64,000 bases of DNA from Streptomonospora nanhaiensis (GCF_026642255.1 NZ_CP113264.1:4836001-4900000); one strand, 5' to 3'; positions 24,128-33,083 are shown, counted from the first letter of the stretch. Program-made: numbers and translations. Notes: a model not told the origin generated them from the sequence alone.

Positions 24128-24844
24128 CTACTCCGCCGGCCGCCCGGACCCGCGGCCGTACGCGGCGAGGAACACCCGCACCCCCTCCTCAGCGTGGCGG
24201 CGCAGCTCCTCCGGGGGCGGGACGGCCTCGTCGCCCAGGAGCATGGCCCGGTTGACGGGCTCGGCCATGACCAGCCAGTTGAAGTGGGAGGCGGCGGTGG
24301 CTGGGTCCGCCACGTCGAGGCGCCCGTTCCCGGCCAGGCGCTCGAACAGGCCGGCCATGGCGCGCATCGCGCGCGCGGGCCCGTTCTCGTGGAGGACCCG
24401 GGCGAGTTCGGGGAACCTGGCGACCTCGCCGATGACGAGGCGGCGCAGCCGCATCAGGTCGGGGGTGAGCACCACCGTGAGCTGGCGGTACGCGTAGTCG
24501 CGCAGGTACTCGGCCAGGTCGTCGTCCTCGGCGGGCTCGGGCAGCCGCTCGTGGACGGTGTCGCCCGCCCCGGAGGTCATGCCGGTGACGATCTCGACGA
24601 ACAGCGACTCCTTGCTGCCGAAGTGCTTGTAGACGGTCTGCTTGGACACCCCGGAGAGCGCGGCGATCTCGTCCATGTTGGTGCCGAGGTAGCCGCCCCG
24701 GAGGAAGACCTCCCGCGCCGCGTCCAGGATGGCGCGGCGCTTGCGCGCGGAGCGGCCCCCGCCCTCGGCTCCGCCCGGAGGGTTCTGTGTGTCCGACACC
24801 GTCGCGCGACCGCCCGTCCTCGTCGTCCGTCCCGTTTGACCCAT
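24128..24844 (-). CDS. TetR/AcrR family regulator
   Basis: 238 residues with a TetR helix-turn-helix (AILDAAREVFLRGGYLGTNM, then GVSKQTVYKHFGSKESLF) near residues 35-82 and a C-terminal domain of TetR_C_7/AefR type (LMRLRRLVIGEVARFPELAR). An internal GTG at 24799 (VSDTQNPPGG) is an alternative start and would leave space for the operators. It is divergent from the VOC/hydrolase pair and likely represses it from two direct-repeat operators in the shared promoter region. Confidence 0.88.
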   Translation of the reverse strand: MGQTGRTTRTGGRATVSDTQNPPGGAEGGGRSARKRRAILDAAREVFLRGGYLGTNMDEIAALSGVSKQTVYKHFGSKESLFVEIVTGMTSGAGDTVHERLPEPAEDDDLAEYLRDYAYRQLTVVLTPDLMRLRRLVIGEVARFPELARVLHENGPARAMRAMAGLFERLAGNGRLDVADPATAASHFNWLVMAEPVNRAMLLGDEAVPPPEELRRHAEEGVRVFLAAYGRGSGRPAE

Positions 24845-24846
24845 TG

Positions 24847-24896
24847 GTACTGCACGGTCTAGTTTGGTGCAAGTACGGTACTGGACAGTCTAGTTT
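24847..24896. promoter_or_regulatory. Direct-repeat operators between TetR and VOC genes
   Basis: GTACTGCACGGTCTAGTTT (24847-24865) and GTACTGGACAGTCTAGTTT (24878-24896) differ at two positions and lie 31 bp apart. The core CTGGACAGTCTAG is an imperfect palindrome, as expected for a TetR dimer. Placement between divergent starts supports control of both directions. Confidence 0.65.
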
Positions 24897-24939
24897 TGTA
24901 CCGGCCTCCGCAGAGGCCTTCCGAGGAGATGTGACGACG

Positions 24940-25308
24940 ATGCACGTACAGTTCGCCGAGCTTCCCGTGTTCGACCAGGAGCGGGCCAAGGCGTTCTACA
25001 CCGGCAAGCTCGGCTGCCGGGTGGTCGCGGACGCGCCCATGGGCGACGACGGGTGGCGGTGGATCGAACTCGGCCTCCCGGGCGCCACCACGTCCCTGCA
25101 CTTCATCCGGCGTGGCGACGAAACCCCCTCCCCCGAACCCGTCATGGTGCTGGTGGACGACGACGTCGCGGGGACGGTCGCCGCGCTCCGGGCCGAGGGG
25201 GTCGAGATCGTCACCGAGCCGCAGGAGGCGCCCTACCGGCCGGGGCTCACGGTCGCCGAGTTCCGCGACAGCGAGGGCAACCGCATGGTGGTGAGCAGCA
25301 GCGCGTGA
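24940..25308 (+). CDS. VOC superfamily (glyoxalase-like) protein
   Basis: 122 residues forming one beta-alpha-beta-beta-beta VOC module pair: FAELPVFDQERAKAFYTGKL, RWIELGLPGATTSLHF, VMVLVDDDVAGTVAALRAEG and FRDSEGNRMVV. The position of the metal-binding Glu/His residues is partly kept (WIELG, LHFI). Substrate not inferable; relatives include bleomycin-resistance and glyoxalase-like proteins. ATG 24940 is used, 11 nt after GAGGAG; GTG 24931 is an alternative. Followed after 49 bp by a hydrolase gene, probably one transcript controlled by the divergent TetR. Confidence 0.82.
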   Translation: MHVQFAELPVFDQERAKAFYTGKLGCRVVADAPMGDDGWRWIELGLPGATTSLHFIRRGDETPSPEPVMVLVDDDVAGTVAALRAEGVEIVTEPQEAPYRPGLTVAEFRDSEGNRMVVSSSA

Positions 25309-25357
25309 ACGCCGCCGCGCCCCGCGTCCGCGCACACCCTTCGAGGAGGAGATTCCG

Positions 25358-26200
25358 ATGTCGCACCACGAGCCCGAGGTCCGCACCCTGAAGGTGCCGG
25401 GCGCCACGATCCACCACGAGGTCCGCGGCTCCGGCCCGGTGCTGCTGCTGATCCCCGGGGGCCCGCAGGACGCCGGGGTCCTCGCCGGCCTCGCCCGGCG
25501 GCTCGCCGACCGGTACACGACCGTCGCCTACGACCCGCGCGGGAACTCGCGCAGCGCCCTGGACGGCGACCCCGTCGAGCAGCGGGTGGACGTGCACGGC
25601 GACGACGCCGCCCGCCTGGTCGAGGCGCTGGGCGGCGGCCCCGCGTACGTGTTCGGCACCAGCGGCGGAGGCCAGATCGGCCTGGCCCTGGCGGCCGGGC
25701 GCCCCGACCTGGTGAGGGCGCTCGTCGCGCACGAGCCGGCCTGCGTGCTGATGCTCGACGACCCCTCCGACGCCGTGGCCGCGGACCGGCACGTGTACGA
25801 CACCTACCTGAACGAGGGCGCCGACGCGGCCATCCGCGAGTTCCTGGGGCTCAACGGCCTGGACGCCGGCGAGGGGGCGCAGGGCGACGGCGTCCCCTCC
25901 GACCCCGAGGAGGCCGCCACCTTCGAGCGGGTCAGCGCCAACTTCGAGTACTTCCTGGCCCACGGGCTCCTGCCGATCTCCCTGTACCGTCCCGACGTGG
26001 AGGCCCTGTCCGGGAACGGGGCCCGGGTGGTGGTGGGGCTCGGCACGGGGTCCGAGGGGGCGCTCATCCACGACATCGGGCTCGCACTCGCGGGCCGGCT
26101 CGGGACGGAGCCGGTCCCCTTCCCGGGCGACCACCTGGGGTACGACACGCACACGGAGGAGTTCGCGGAGGCCCTGCACGGGGCGCTGCGCGCGGGGTGA
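25358..26200 (+). CDS. Alpha/beta hydrolase
   Basis: 280 residues. VLLLIPGGPQDAGV carries the oxyanion region, VAYDPRGNSRS follows, and the nucleophile elbow is YVFGTSGGGQIGLALAAGRP with Ser in GTSGG. FPGDHLGYDTHTEEFAEAL supplies the C-terminal His. The length and pattern fit epoxide-hydrolase or haloperoxidase-like cytosolic hydrolases. GAGGAGGAG precedes the ATG. Likely co-expressed with the upstream VOC gene, perhaps a small detoxification unit. Substrate unknown. Confidence 0.85.
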   Translation: MSHHEPEVRTLKVPGATIHHEVRGSGPVLLLIPGGPQDAGVLAGLARRLADRYTTVAYDPRGNSRSALDGDPVEQRVDVHGDDAARLVEALGGGPAYVFGTSGGGQIGLALAAGRPDLVRALVAHEPACVLMLDDPSDAVAADRHVYDTYLNEGADAAIREFLGLNGLDAGEGAQGDGVPSDPEEAATFERVSANFEYFLAHGLLPISLYRPDVEALSGNGARVVVGLGTGSEGALIHDIGLALAGRLGTEPVPFPGDHLGYDTHTEEFAEALHGALRAG

Positions 26201-26233
26201 GGATCCCGCGCGGCGTGCCCCGGCGGGCCGGTC

Positions 26234-26276
26234 CGCGGGGGCCCGCGCCCCGTTCGGGCGGCGCCGGGCCCCCGCG
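26234..26276. terminator. Hairpin between convergent hydrolase and sigma factor genes
   Basis: CGCGGGGGCCCG (26234-26245) and CGGGCCCCCGCG (26265-26276) form a perfect 12-bp stem with a 19-nt loop between the convergent stops. Confidence 0.6.
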
Positions 26277-26303
26277 TCCCCGGCGGTCCCGGACCGCCGG
26301 CCG

Positions 26304-27275
26304 CTACAGGCTCGGCGCCAGGCCGAAGTGCGGGAAGAGGGAGGTGTCGAAGAACATCACCGTGTGGGCGACCCCCTCCGGGACGGGGTCCAGGACCTGG
26401 AGCCCGAACGCCCGGTGGACGCCGTCGCCGCCGCGCATGTACACCGCGAAGGCGGGCTGTCCGTTGGCGCGGGTCGGCAGCAGGACCATGTCGCCGGGGC
26501 CGGAGGCCGGGCAGTGGGTGGAGATGAGGCGGCCGATGTCCCGCGCCCCGCGCACCCACGTGGTGTACGGCGGCATCTCGAACACCGCGTCGGCGGTGAA
26601 CAGCTCGGTGATCGCGGGGATGTCGTAGGCCTCGAAGGCCTCTACGTACCTGGCGAGGATCTCGCCCTGGCCCGGCGGCGGCTCGGACACCGCCTCCTCG
26701 GTGGGCGCCTCGCGCGCCAGGTGGGCGCGGGCCCGCTGGAGCAGGCTGTTGACGGCGGGCACGGAGGTGTCCAGGACGTCCGCGACCTCGGCGGCGCTGA
26801 ACCGCAGGACGTCGCGCAGGATCAGCACCGCCCTCTGCTTGGCCGGGAGGTACTGGAGCGCGGCGACCAGGGCCAGGCGCACGCTCTCGCGCGCGGCCAC
26901 GACCGCGCCGGGGTCGTCCGCGCCGACCAGGGCGTCGGGCACCGGTTCCAGCCAGGGGACCTCCGGGCGGTCGGCGAGCTCCCCGTCGGGTGCGGAGGGC
27001 CCGCCGAGCCCGGTGGGCAGGGGGCGCCTGCGGCGCCTCTCCAGGGCGGTGAGACAGGCCGTGGTGGCGATCCGGTGGAGCCAGGTGCGCAGGCTGGAGC
27101 GGCCCTCGAACCGGTCGAAGCCCTTCCAGGCGCGCAGGTAGGTCTCCTGGACCAGGTCCTCGGCGTCGTGCACCGAACCGAGCATGCGGTAGCAGTGCGC
27201 GTACAGCTCGCGCCGGTAGGGGTCGGCGAGCCTGGCGAAGTCCTGGTCGGACGCGTTTTCCACCACGGCTGTCAC
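26304..27275 (-). CDS. ECF sigma factor with SnoaL-like C-terminal domain (subfamily G type)
   Basis: 323 residues. Sigma region 2 (PYRRELYAHCYRMLGSVHDA, EDLVQETYLRAWKGFDRFEG) and region 4 (LQYLPAKQRAVLILRDVLRF, SAAEVADVLDTSVPAVNSLL) are followed by about 125 residues with the SnoaL/NTF2 pattern (ILARYVEAFEAYDIPAITEL). These tails modulate activity in place of a separate anti-sigma factor. The GTG start has AGGAGG six nt upstream and lies one base after the stop of the VOC gene, so they are co-transcribed. TIGR02960-like SigG family by pattern. Confidence 0.88.
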   Translation of the reverse strand: MTAVVENASDQDFARLADPYRRELYAHCYRMLGSVHDAEDLVQETYLRAWKGFDRFEGRSSLRTWLHRIATTACLTALERRRRRPLPTGLGGPSAPDGELADRPEVPWLEPVPDALVGADDPGAVVAARESVRLALVAALQYLPAKQRAVLILRDVLRFSAAEVADVLDTSVPAVNSLLQRARAHLAREAPTEEAVSEPPPGQGEILARYVEAFEAYDIPAITELFTADAVFEMPPYTTWVRGARDIGRLISTHCPASGPGDMVLLPTRANGQPAFAVYMRGGDGVHRAFGLQVLDPVPEGVAHTVMFFDTSLFPHFGLAPSL

Positions 27276-27276
27276 G

Positions 27277-27660
27277 TTACGCCTCCTGGATGACAGAACA
27301 CACGTTGCCGAACGGGTCGGCGAACCACGCCACCGTGGGGGAGCCGTGCACGATCCCCTTGGCGTCCTGGTCGAACCCGTCGTAGCGCAGTGTCCGCACG
27401 CCCCGCCGGGCGAGTTCGTCCACGGCCGCCTCGGCGTCGTCGACGACGAGGTTGAGGACGGTGAACACGGCGGGCTCGTGGTCGGGCTTGGGGTAGACGA
27501 GGACCGCCCGCCCCTCCCCCAGGTCGATGTCGAACAGGCCCTCGTCCTCCATGCCCTCGACGGGGCCCACGGCCAGGCCGAGGGTGTCGCCGTAGAAGGC
27601 GCGCGCCCTCGCGGCGTCGGGGACGGCGAAGGACGCGAAGGCCCTCGTGGTGTCGAACAT
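27277..27660 (-). CDS. VOC family protein
   Basis: 127 residues beginning MFDTTRAFASFAVPDAAR; GGGAG lies upstream. VOC pattern: ARAFYGDTLGLAVG, VFTVLNLVVDDAEAAVDELA and AWFADPFGNVCSVIQ. Directly upstream of the sigma factor gene and probably co-translated, a pairing often seen with ECF41/SigG-like factors and small enzymes. No substrate can be assigned. Confidence 0.82.
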   Translation of the reverse strand: MFDTTRAFASFAVPDAARARAFYGDTLGLAVGPVEGMEDEGLFDIDLGEGRAVLVYPKPDHEPAVFTVLNLVVDDAEAAVDELARRGVRTLRYDGFDQDAKGIVHGSPTVAWFADPFGNVCSVIQEA

Positions 27661-27727
27661 GGCATTCTCCCTCATGTTGGCGTTTGTGCTGGTCACAGTG
27701 TTGCTGTCGGGGAGGGGCGTGTCCCGC

Positions 27728-28117
27728 TCACGCGCCGCCCTCCATCTCGGCGCGGTGCTCCTCGCTGAGCTGGATGATCTGGACGAGGTTGCCGTCGGGG
27801 TCCTTGGCGGTGGCGAACAGGCTGCCGCCGCGGTCCTCCAGGGGCGCGAGCCACTCGGTCCCCGCCCCGTCCATGCGGGCGGCGACGGCGCGGGCGTCGT
27901 CCACGTCGAAGTTGAGGATCATCCGGGAGGGGTCGGCGGAGACGGGGCCGACGTCGTCCCGGCGGTCGATGAGCAGGTGGAAGGTGCCGAACCGCAGGAC
28001 CCGGTAGCCGTCCATGGAGTCGTCGGCCCGGGGGTCCAGGACGGCGGCGTACCAGGCGTGCAGCCGGTCGGGGTCGGTGGTGGCCAGGAGCATGCTGTCG
28101 AGGTTGGGGCGGGCCAT
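27728..28117 (-). CDS. VOC family protein
   Basis: 129 residues from the ATG after GGAGGACACC. Features: LLATTDPDRLHAWYAAVLDP, MILNFDVDDARAVAARMDG and FATAKDPDGNLVQIIQLSEE, typical of single-domain glyoxalase/dioxygenase-like proteins. It lies 68 bp upstream of the next VOC gene in the same direction, so two VOC genes and the sigma factor form a likely operon. An in-frame extension to 28210 lacks VOC similarity. Confidence 0.82.
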   Translation of the reverse strand: MARPNLDSMLLATTDPDRLHAWYAAVLDPRADDSMDGYRVLRFGTFHLLIDRRDDVGPVSADPSRMILNFDVDDARAVAARMDGAGTEWLAPLEDRGGSLFATAKDPDGNLVQIIQLSEEHRAEMEGGA

Positions 28118-28219
28118 GGTGTCCTCCGCGGGTCGTCGGCGCCGCTTCCCCGTGAGGGGCTGCGGCCGGGTGTCGTCCCGGGCGTTCCGGGCTCCCACCC
28201 GTACAGACACGGTCGGGGG

Positions 28220-29836
28220 TCAGGACTCATCGGCCGCCGCGCGAACCCTCGCGGACACGTCGTCCGCCGGCGGCGCCCCGGCTCCGGGCCCGGGACCGTC
28301 CCCGTTTCCCCCGACCGCGTCCTCCGCGGACGGTGCGGAGCGCAGGAGCACGAGGGCGACCGTCCCGAAGACGACCATGGCCGCGGCGCCGACCGCCCCG
28401 GCCGCGTTGAGGCCCAGGGTGAACGCCTCCCGCGCGGGCCCGAGCAACTGGGCGGCCAGGTCGGCGGGCAGCTCCGCGGCGACGGCGACGGCCCCGGCGA
28501 GGGTCTCCCCCGCCTGGTCGGGGACGCCCTCGGGGACGGCGGTCCCGGTGCGGTAGACGGCGGCGGCGAGGCTGCCCAGGAGGGCCACGCCCATGGCGAT
28601 GCCGAACTCCCCGCTGGTCTCGGACATGGCGGCGGCGGCGCCGGCGCGCTCCCTGGGCGCCGCCCCGACGACGATGTCGGTGAGCAGGGCCGCCCCGGGC
28701 CCGAGGCCGATCGAGGCCAGGAGGAGCCCGGTGACGACGAGGGGGGTGCCCTGTTCGGCGGGGACCAGGAACAGCAGGACGAACCCGGCGGCGCTGACGA
28801 ACATGCCGCCGCCGATGACGTTGGCGCGCCCGATCCGGGCCGCCAGGGGCGCGGCGACCAGGGTGGCCGCGACCATGGCGAGCGCCGGGGGCACCTGCCA
28901 CAGGCCGGCCACCAGCGGCGAGTGTCCCGCGACCAGCTGGAGGTACTGGCTGAGCAGCAGGAACGTGCCGCCCATGGCGACGGCGCCGACCATCATCACC
29001 CCCAGGGAGGGGGCGAACGCGGGGCGGCGGAACAGCCTCAGGTCCAGCAGCGGCTCCGTCAGGCGCAGCTGGCGGCGGACGAACACCGCTCCCACCGCGA
29101 GTCCGACGGCGACGGCGGCCAGGGGCGCCAGGACGGGGCCTCCGCCCGCGGCGGTCTTGAGGCCGTAGACGACGGGCAGGATCGCGGCCAGGGACAGGGC
29201 GACGCCGAACAGGTCGGGGCGGCCCGGCTCCGGGTCCCGGAACTCGGGCAGGAGCAGGGGCGCGCAGACCAGCAGCAGCACCATGACGGGCACGCCGAGC
29301 AGGAGGACCGAGCCCCACCAGAACCACTGGAGGAACAGGCCCCCGACGACCGGGCCGAAGGCGGTGCCGCCCATGAAGCAGCTCGTCCACACGGAGATGG
29401 CGACCGCCCGCTGTCCCGGGTGGGTGAACATGTTGCTGATCAGGGCGAGGGTGGAGGGCATGAGGGTGGCCCCGGCCACGCCCATGAGCGCGCGGGCGGC
29501 GATGAGCGCCTCTGCGGTGGGAGAGAACGCCGCGGCGGCGGAGGCGAGCCCGAAGACGGCGGCGCCGATCATCAGCAGCCGCCTGCGGCCGACCCGGTCG
29601 CCGAGGGTCCCCATGGTGACGAGGAACCCGGCGATCATGAAGCCGTAGACGTCCATGATCCAGAGCAGCTGGGGGCCGCTGGGCTCCAGGTCGGCCGCCA
29701 GGTGCGGCAGGGCCAGGTAGAGGACGCTCATGTCCAGGGAGAGCAGCAGGGTGGGCAGGGCCAGTACCGCGAGGCCGAGCCAGGTCCGTCCGTCCGCGCG
29801 CGGAGGCGCCCCGCCGGTCCGTGTCTTGCCGTTCAT
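28220..29836 (-). CDS. MFS multidrug transporter, DHA2 (14-TM) type
   Basis: About 538 residues with 14 predicted membrane helices. The loop 2-3 motif GTLGDRVGRRRLLMIGAAVF and helix 1 element LLLSLDMSVLYLALPHLAAD mark proton-driven EmrB/QacA/SmvA-type drug exporters. The C-terminus is an acidic Pro/Gly-rich tail. ATG 29836 is chosen (AAAGG and AGGAG upstream). The gene precedes the VOC-VOC-sigma genes on the same strand, with about 100 bp between, so a shared response to toxic compounds is plausible. Confidence 0.9.
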   Translation of the reverse strand: MNGKTRTGGAPPRADGRTWLGLAVLALPTLLLSLDMSVLYLALPHLAADLEPSGPQLLWIMDVYGFMIAGFLVTMGTLGDRVGRRRLLMIGAAVFGLASAAAAFSPTAEALIAARALMGVAGATLMPSTLALISNMFTHPGQRAVAISVWTSCFMGGTAFGPVVGGLFLQWFWWGSVLLLGVPVMVLLLVCAPLLLPEFRDPEPGRPDLFGVALSLAAILPVVYGLKTAAGGGPVLAPLAAVAVGLAVGAVFVRRQLRLTEPLLDLRLFRRPAFAPSLGVMMVGAVAMGGTFLLLSQYLQLVAGHSPLVAGLWQVPPALAMVAATLVAAPLAARIGRANVIGGGMFVSAAGFVLLFLVPAEQGTPLVVTGLLLASIGLGPGAALLTDIVVGAAPRERAGAAAAMSETSGEFGIAMGVALLGSLAAAVYRTGTAVPEGVPDQAGETLAGAVAVAAELPADLAAQLLGPAREAFTLGLNAAGAVGAAAMVVFGTVALVLLRSAPSAEDAVGGNGDGPGPGAGAPPADDVSARVRAAADES

Positions 29837-30046
29837 CGCGACCTTTCTCCTGGATTTTTCGTTCATGTGTACGGACCAGGAGGGGACCGGGAACTCATCG
29901 TCCGGGTCAAAAACAAAGAACGCTTTTTGGGACGTTCATTGACAGACTTCCGCCAACTGCGCTGATAGCGTCAAGCGGCCGACCGGACACGGAGAGTGCC
30001 GCACGTGCGCGCCGACGTGTCCCTGTGACAGTTGGGGGAGCGCCCT

Positions 30047-31096
30047 ATGCGAGCCGTGGTCTTCGAGAACTACGAGCAGTTTCCGTCACTCACCGACGTC
30101 CCCAAGCCCTCTCCCGGCCCGGGGGAGGTCCTGCTCCGGGTCGCCGGCGCGGGCGCGTGCCACTCCGACGTGAGCGTCTACCGCCACTTCAAGGAGGGGC
30201 AGCCGGGGGCGCAGAGGCCGCCGTTCGTCCTGGGCCACGAGAACGCCGGGTGGGTCGAGGAACTCGGCGAGGGCGTGAGCGAGCGCGTGAAGGTCGGCGA
30301 GGCCTACCTGGCCTACGGCCCGATCGGCTGCGGCCACTGCCGCAAGTGCGCCAAGGGCCAGGACACCTACTGCGAGAACGTCGCGACCATGCCCTACCTG
30401 GCGGTCGGTCTCGGCCGCGACGGCGGCATGGCCGAGTACGTGACCGTGCCCGCCCACCACCTCGTCCCGCTCGGCGACGCCGACCCGGTGGACGCGGCGC
30501 CGCTGTCCGACGCGGGGCTGACCCCGTACCACGCCGTCAAGCAGGCGCTGCCGCACCTGGAGGGCGGGGGCCGCCACGCCCTGGTCATCGGCCTGGGCGG
30601 GCTGGGACAGATCGGCGTGCAGATCCTGCGCGCGCTCACCGGGGCCACCGTGATCGCGACCGACGTCAAGCCCGAGGCCCGCGCGCGTGCGGAGCAGAAC
30701 GGGGCGATCACCGTCGGGGCGGGCGCCCGGCAGGCGGAGGAGATCCGCGAGATCACCGGCGGCCGGGGCGTGGACGCCGCCTTCGACTTCGTGGGCATCA
30801 CCCCGACCATCGCGACGGCGGCGGACACGCTGGCCCAGGGCGGCCGGCTGACGGTCGTGGGCATCGCGGGCGGCACCCGCGAGTTCTCGTTCTTCACCAC
30901 CCCCTACGAGTCCTACATCACCAACACCTACTGGGGCACGGTGGAGGACCTGTGGGAGGTCGTGGACATGTACCGGGCGGGGCAGATCCGCCCCGACGTG
31001 GAGCGGTTCGGCATGGAGGACGCCCTGGAGGCGTACCGGAAGCTGGAGGCGGGCGAGGTCTCCGGACGGGCCGTGGTGGTCCCGCACGGGAGCTGA
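30047..31096 (+). CDS. Zinc-dependent alcohol dehydrogenase
   Basis: 349 residues of the medium-chain MDR family. Catalytic zinc ligands are in ACHSDVSVY and LGHENAGWVEE. The structural zinc site has four Cys in CGHCRKCAKGQDTYC. The Rossmann dinucleotide motif is IGLGGLGQIGVQIL, and VIATDVKPEARARAE places an acidic residue after strand 2, favouring NAD. Start at the ATG preceded by GGGGGAG. Similar to NAD alcohol dehydrogenases acting on small or aromatic alcohols. Followed by a strong hairpin, so monocistronic. Confidence 0.9.
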   Translation: MRAVVFENYEQFPSLTDVPKPSPGPGEVLLRVAGAGACHSDVSVYRHFKEGQPGAQRPPFVLGHENAGWVEELGEGVSERVKVGEAYLAYGPIGCGHCRKCAKGQDTYCENVATMPYLAVGLGRDGGMAEYVTVPAHHLVPLGDADPVDAAPLSDAGLTPYHAVKQALPHLEGGGRHALVIGLGGLGQIGVQILRALTGATVIATDVKPEARARAEQNGAITVGAGARQAEEIREITGGRGVDAAFDFVGITPTIATAADTLAQGGRLTVVGIAGGTREFSFFTTPYESYITNTYWGTVEDLWEVVDMYRAGQIRPDVERFGMEDALEAYRKLEAGEVSGRAVVVPHGS

Positions 31097-31432
31097 CCCG
31101 CCGGGCAGGGGGCGGGGCCGGGCGGTCGCCCGGCCCCGCCCCCGGTGCGCAGGCCCCTGAAGCCCCGTGCCCGGCGCTCCCCCACCCGCCCGACCCGGCC
31201 CGACCCCGCCGACCTGCCCGTATGCGCCCCCGCGGCGCGGCGGCCCGCCCCCGCCGCCCCGCCGGGCGCCCTCCCGGGTCGGAGTCGCGCCGCGGGCGCC
31301 GGTCGGCCCGGCCCGGCGGGCGGCGCTCCGGCGGTCCCGGCGGGGCCGCCCGGTGATCGGCCCCCGGTTTCACCGCGGGGGAGGCGTGCTGCCAGGATGC
31401 CGTCAGCACTGGTAGGAACCGTGAGGAGAGAC
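31097..31432. other. Intergenic region with strong hairpin, no gene
   Basis: 336 bp between the alcohol dehydrogenase and SDR genes. The only structure is a perfect 16-bp stem, GGGGGCGGGGCCGGGC at 31108-31123 with its complement at 31128-31143, loop GGTC, which should terminate the dehydrogenase transcript. The remainder is extremely G+C-rich and holds no convincing reading frame; the SDR promoter must lie near its right end but no consensus is clear. Confidence 0.6.
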
Positions 31433-32218
31433 ATGGATCTGGGGATCGCGGGAAAGGTCGCTCTGGTCACCGCGGCCAGCTCCGGCCTGGGGAGGGCCAT
31501 CGCCGTCGCCCTGGCCGCCGAGGGCGTGCACGTGGCCGTGACCGGCCGTGACAAGGAGCGCCTGGAGGCCACCGTCGCGGCGTGCGCCGAGCACGGCGTG
31601 TCCGCGCTGGCCGTGGAGTGGGACCTGGCCGACCACGGGGGCGCGGCCGGGGTCGTCGAAAGGGTGGCCGCCGAGCTCGGCCCGGTCGACATCCTGGTCA
31701 ACAACACCGGCGGACCGCCGCCCACCCCCGCCCTGGGCCAGCAGGCCGGGGTGTGGGAGGACATGTACGGGTCCATGGTCCTGCCCGTCATCCGGCTCAC
31801 CGACGCCGTGGTCGGCGGCATGCGCGAGCGCGGCTGGGGCCGGATCATCACCAGCACCTCGTCCGGGCCGATCACGCCCATCCCGAACCTGGGCATCTCC
31901 AACACCCTGCGGGCCTCGCTGCACGCCTGGTCCAAGACGGTGTCCAACGAGGTGGCGGCGGACGGGGTGACCGTGAACGTCATCGTCCCCGGCCGGATCA
32001 CCACGCCCCGCACGGACTCGCTGGACCGGGGCCGCGCCGAGCGCGAGGGCCGCCCGTTCGAGGAGGTGCGCAGCGAGTCGAGCGCCCAGATCCCCGCCGG
32101 GCGCTACGGCACCACGGAGGAGTACGGGGCGGTGGCCGCGTTCCTGGCGAGCCGCCAGGCCGCCTACGTCACCGGTTCGACGGTCCGGGTGGACGGCGGG
32201 CAGATCCCCTCGGTGTAG
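31433..32218 (+). CDS. SDR-family protein with non-canonical active site
   Basis: 261 residues. The Rossmann motif VTAASSGLGRAIAVALAAEG and VDILVNNTGGPP are typical of SDR 3-oxoacyl-ACP reductase-like proteins, and the end AAYVTGSTVRVDGGQIPSV is standard. Where classical SDRs have Tyr-x-x-x-Lys (YSASK), this protein reads ISNTL in PNLGISNTLRASLHAW, so both catalytic residues are absent, although Ser in TSTSSGPI is present. A conserved SDR subfamily with an SNTLRA motif exists; the reaction is unknown. GAGGAGAGAC precedes the ATG. A 9-bp hairpin with arms at 32226-32234 and 32241-32249 follows. Confidence 0.82.
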   Translation: MDLGIAGKVALVTAASSGLGRAIAVALAAEGVHVAVTGRDKERLEATVAACAEHGVSALAVEWDLADHGGAAGVVERVAAELGPVDILVNNTGGPPPTPALGQQAGVWEDMYGSMVLPVIRLTDAVVGGMRERGWGRIITSTSSGPITPIPNLGISNTLRASLHAWSKTVSNEVAADGVTVNVIVPGRITTPRTDSLDRGRAEREGRPFEEVRSESSAQIPAGRYGTTEEYGAVAAFLASRQAAYVTGSTVRVDGGQIPSV

Positions 32219-32225
32219 GTCCTCC

Positions 32226-32249
32226 GCGGAGGCCGGTCCCGGCCTCCGC
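32226..32249 (+). terminator. Hairpin after SDR gene
   Basis: GCGGAGGCC (32226-32234) and GGCCTCCGC (32241-32249), 8 bp after the stop codon, with further pairing possible towards the loop. Confidence 0.6.
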
Positions 32250-32432
32250 CGGGGCCCGGGGCCCGGGGCGCGCCGCGTGCGCGCCCGCGGGCGCCGGTCC
32301 GGGCGGTGTCCCGGGACGCGCCCCCGCACGGTGGCGCGCCCCGGGGGTGTGGACGCGGCGGCCCCGGGAAGGGGCACCGACAGCGGCACGGTTCCCCGCG
32401 CCGCCGGCCCCGGGCCACGGGAAGGGGAGTCC

Positions 32433-33083
32433 ATGGACCACGCGAGCGAACGGACCGGAGACGCACCGCCGGAGGCGGGGCCCCCGCGCCCGGCCGCGCG
32501 CGCCTCCAGGAGAACGCCCGGCCCGAGCAAGGCCGAGCTGGAGGCGGCACGCGGCAGAGTGGTCCCGGACGTGGTGAGGGACGGCCTCGACGTGCTCTTC
32601 TGCGGTATCAACCCCGGTCTGACCGCGGGCGCGGTCGGGCACCACTTCGCCAAGCCGGGCACGCGCTTCTGGCCCTCCCTGCACGGTTCCGGCTTCACCC
32701 CCCGGCGGCTCCGGCCCGACGAGGAGGAGGAGTTCCTGGCCCTGGGCCTGGGGATCACCAACTTCGTGGAGCGGGCCACGGCCCAGGCCGAGGAGCTGGG
32801 CAGGGAGGAGATCGTCGAGGGCGGGAAGAGGCTCCGGGCCAAGGTCCTGCGCAGGCGGCCCCGGTGGCTGGCCGTCCTGGGGATCACCGCCTACCGGGAG
32901 GCCTTCGGCGACCGCCGCGCGGCGGTGGGGCCCCAGGACATGTCGATCGGCGACACCCGGGTGTGGCTGCTGCCCAACCCCAGCGGCCGGAACGCGCACT
33001 GGCTGCTGGGGCCGCTCACCGAGGAGTTCGCCCGTCTGCGGCGCGCCGCCGGGCTCCCGGACCGGAACCCCGACCGGGACTGA
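32433..33083 (+). CDS. mug: Mismatch-specific uracil/thymine DNA glycosylase
   Basis: 216 residues. A disordered Pro/Arg-rich N-terminus of about 50 residues precedes the Mug/TDG catalytic domain. Motif 1 is VLFCGINPGLTAGAVGHHFA, with the Asn in GINPG positioned as the catalytic residue of TDG/Mug enzymes. GTRFWPSLHGSGF and LGLGITNFVERAT follow, and motif 2 is LLPNPSGRNAHW. The enzyme removes U, T or adducts from mismatches, relevant for a G+C-rich genome prone to deamination. The ATG has AAGGGGAG upstream. Confidence 0.9.
   Translation: MDHASERTGDAPPEAGPPRPAARASRRTPGPSKAELEAARGRVVPDVVRDGLDVLFCGINPGLTAGAVGHHFAKPGTRFWPSLHGSGFTPRRLRPDEEEEFLALGLGITNFVERATAQAEELGREEIVEGGKRLRAKVLRRRPRWLAVLGITAYREAFGDRRAAVGPQDMSIGDTRVWLLPNPSGRNAHWLLGPLTEEFARLRRAAGLPDRNPDRD

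Noticed and set aside
27647..29965. 772-codon plus-strand frame across the VOC and MFS genes
   Set aside because: Antisense to well-supported genes; composition is Gly/Asp/Glu/Arg low-complexity.
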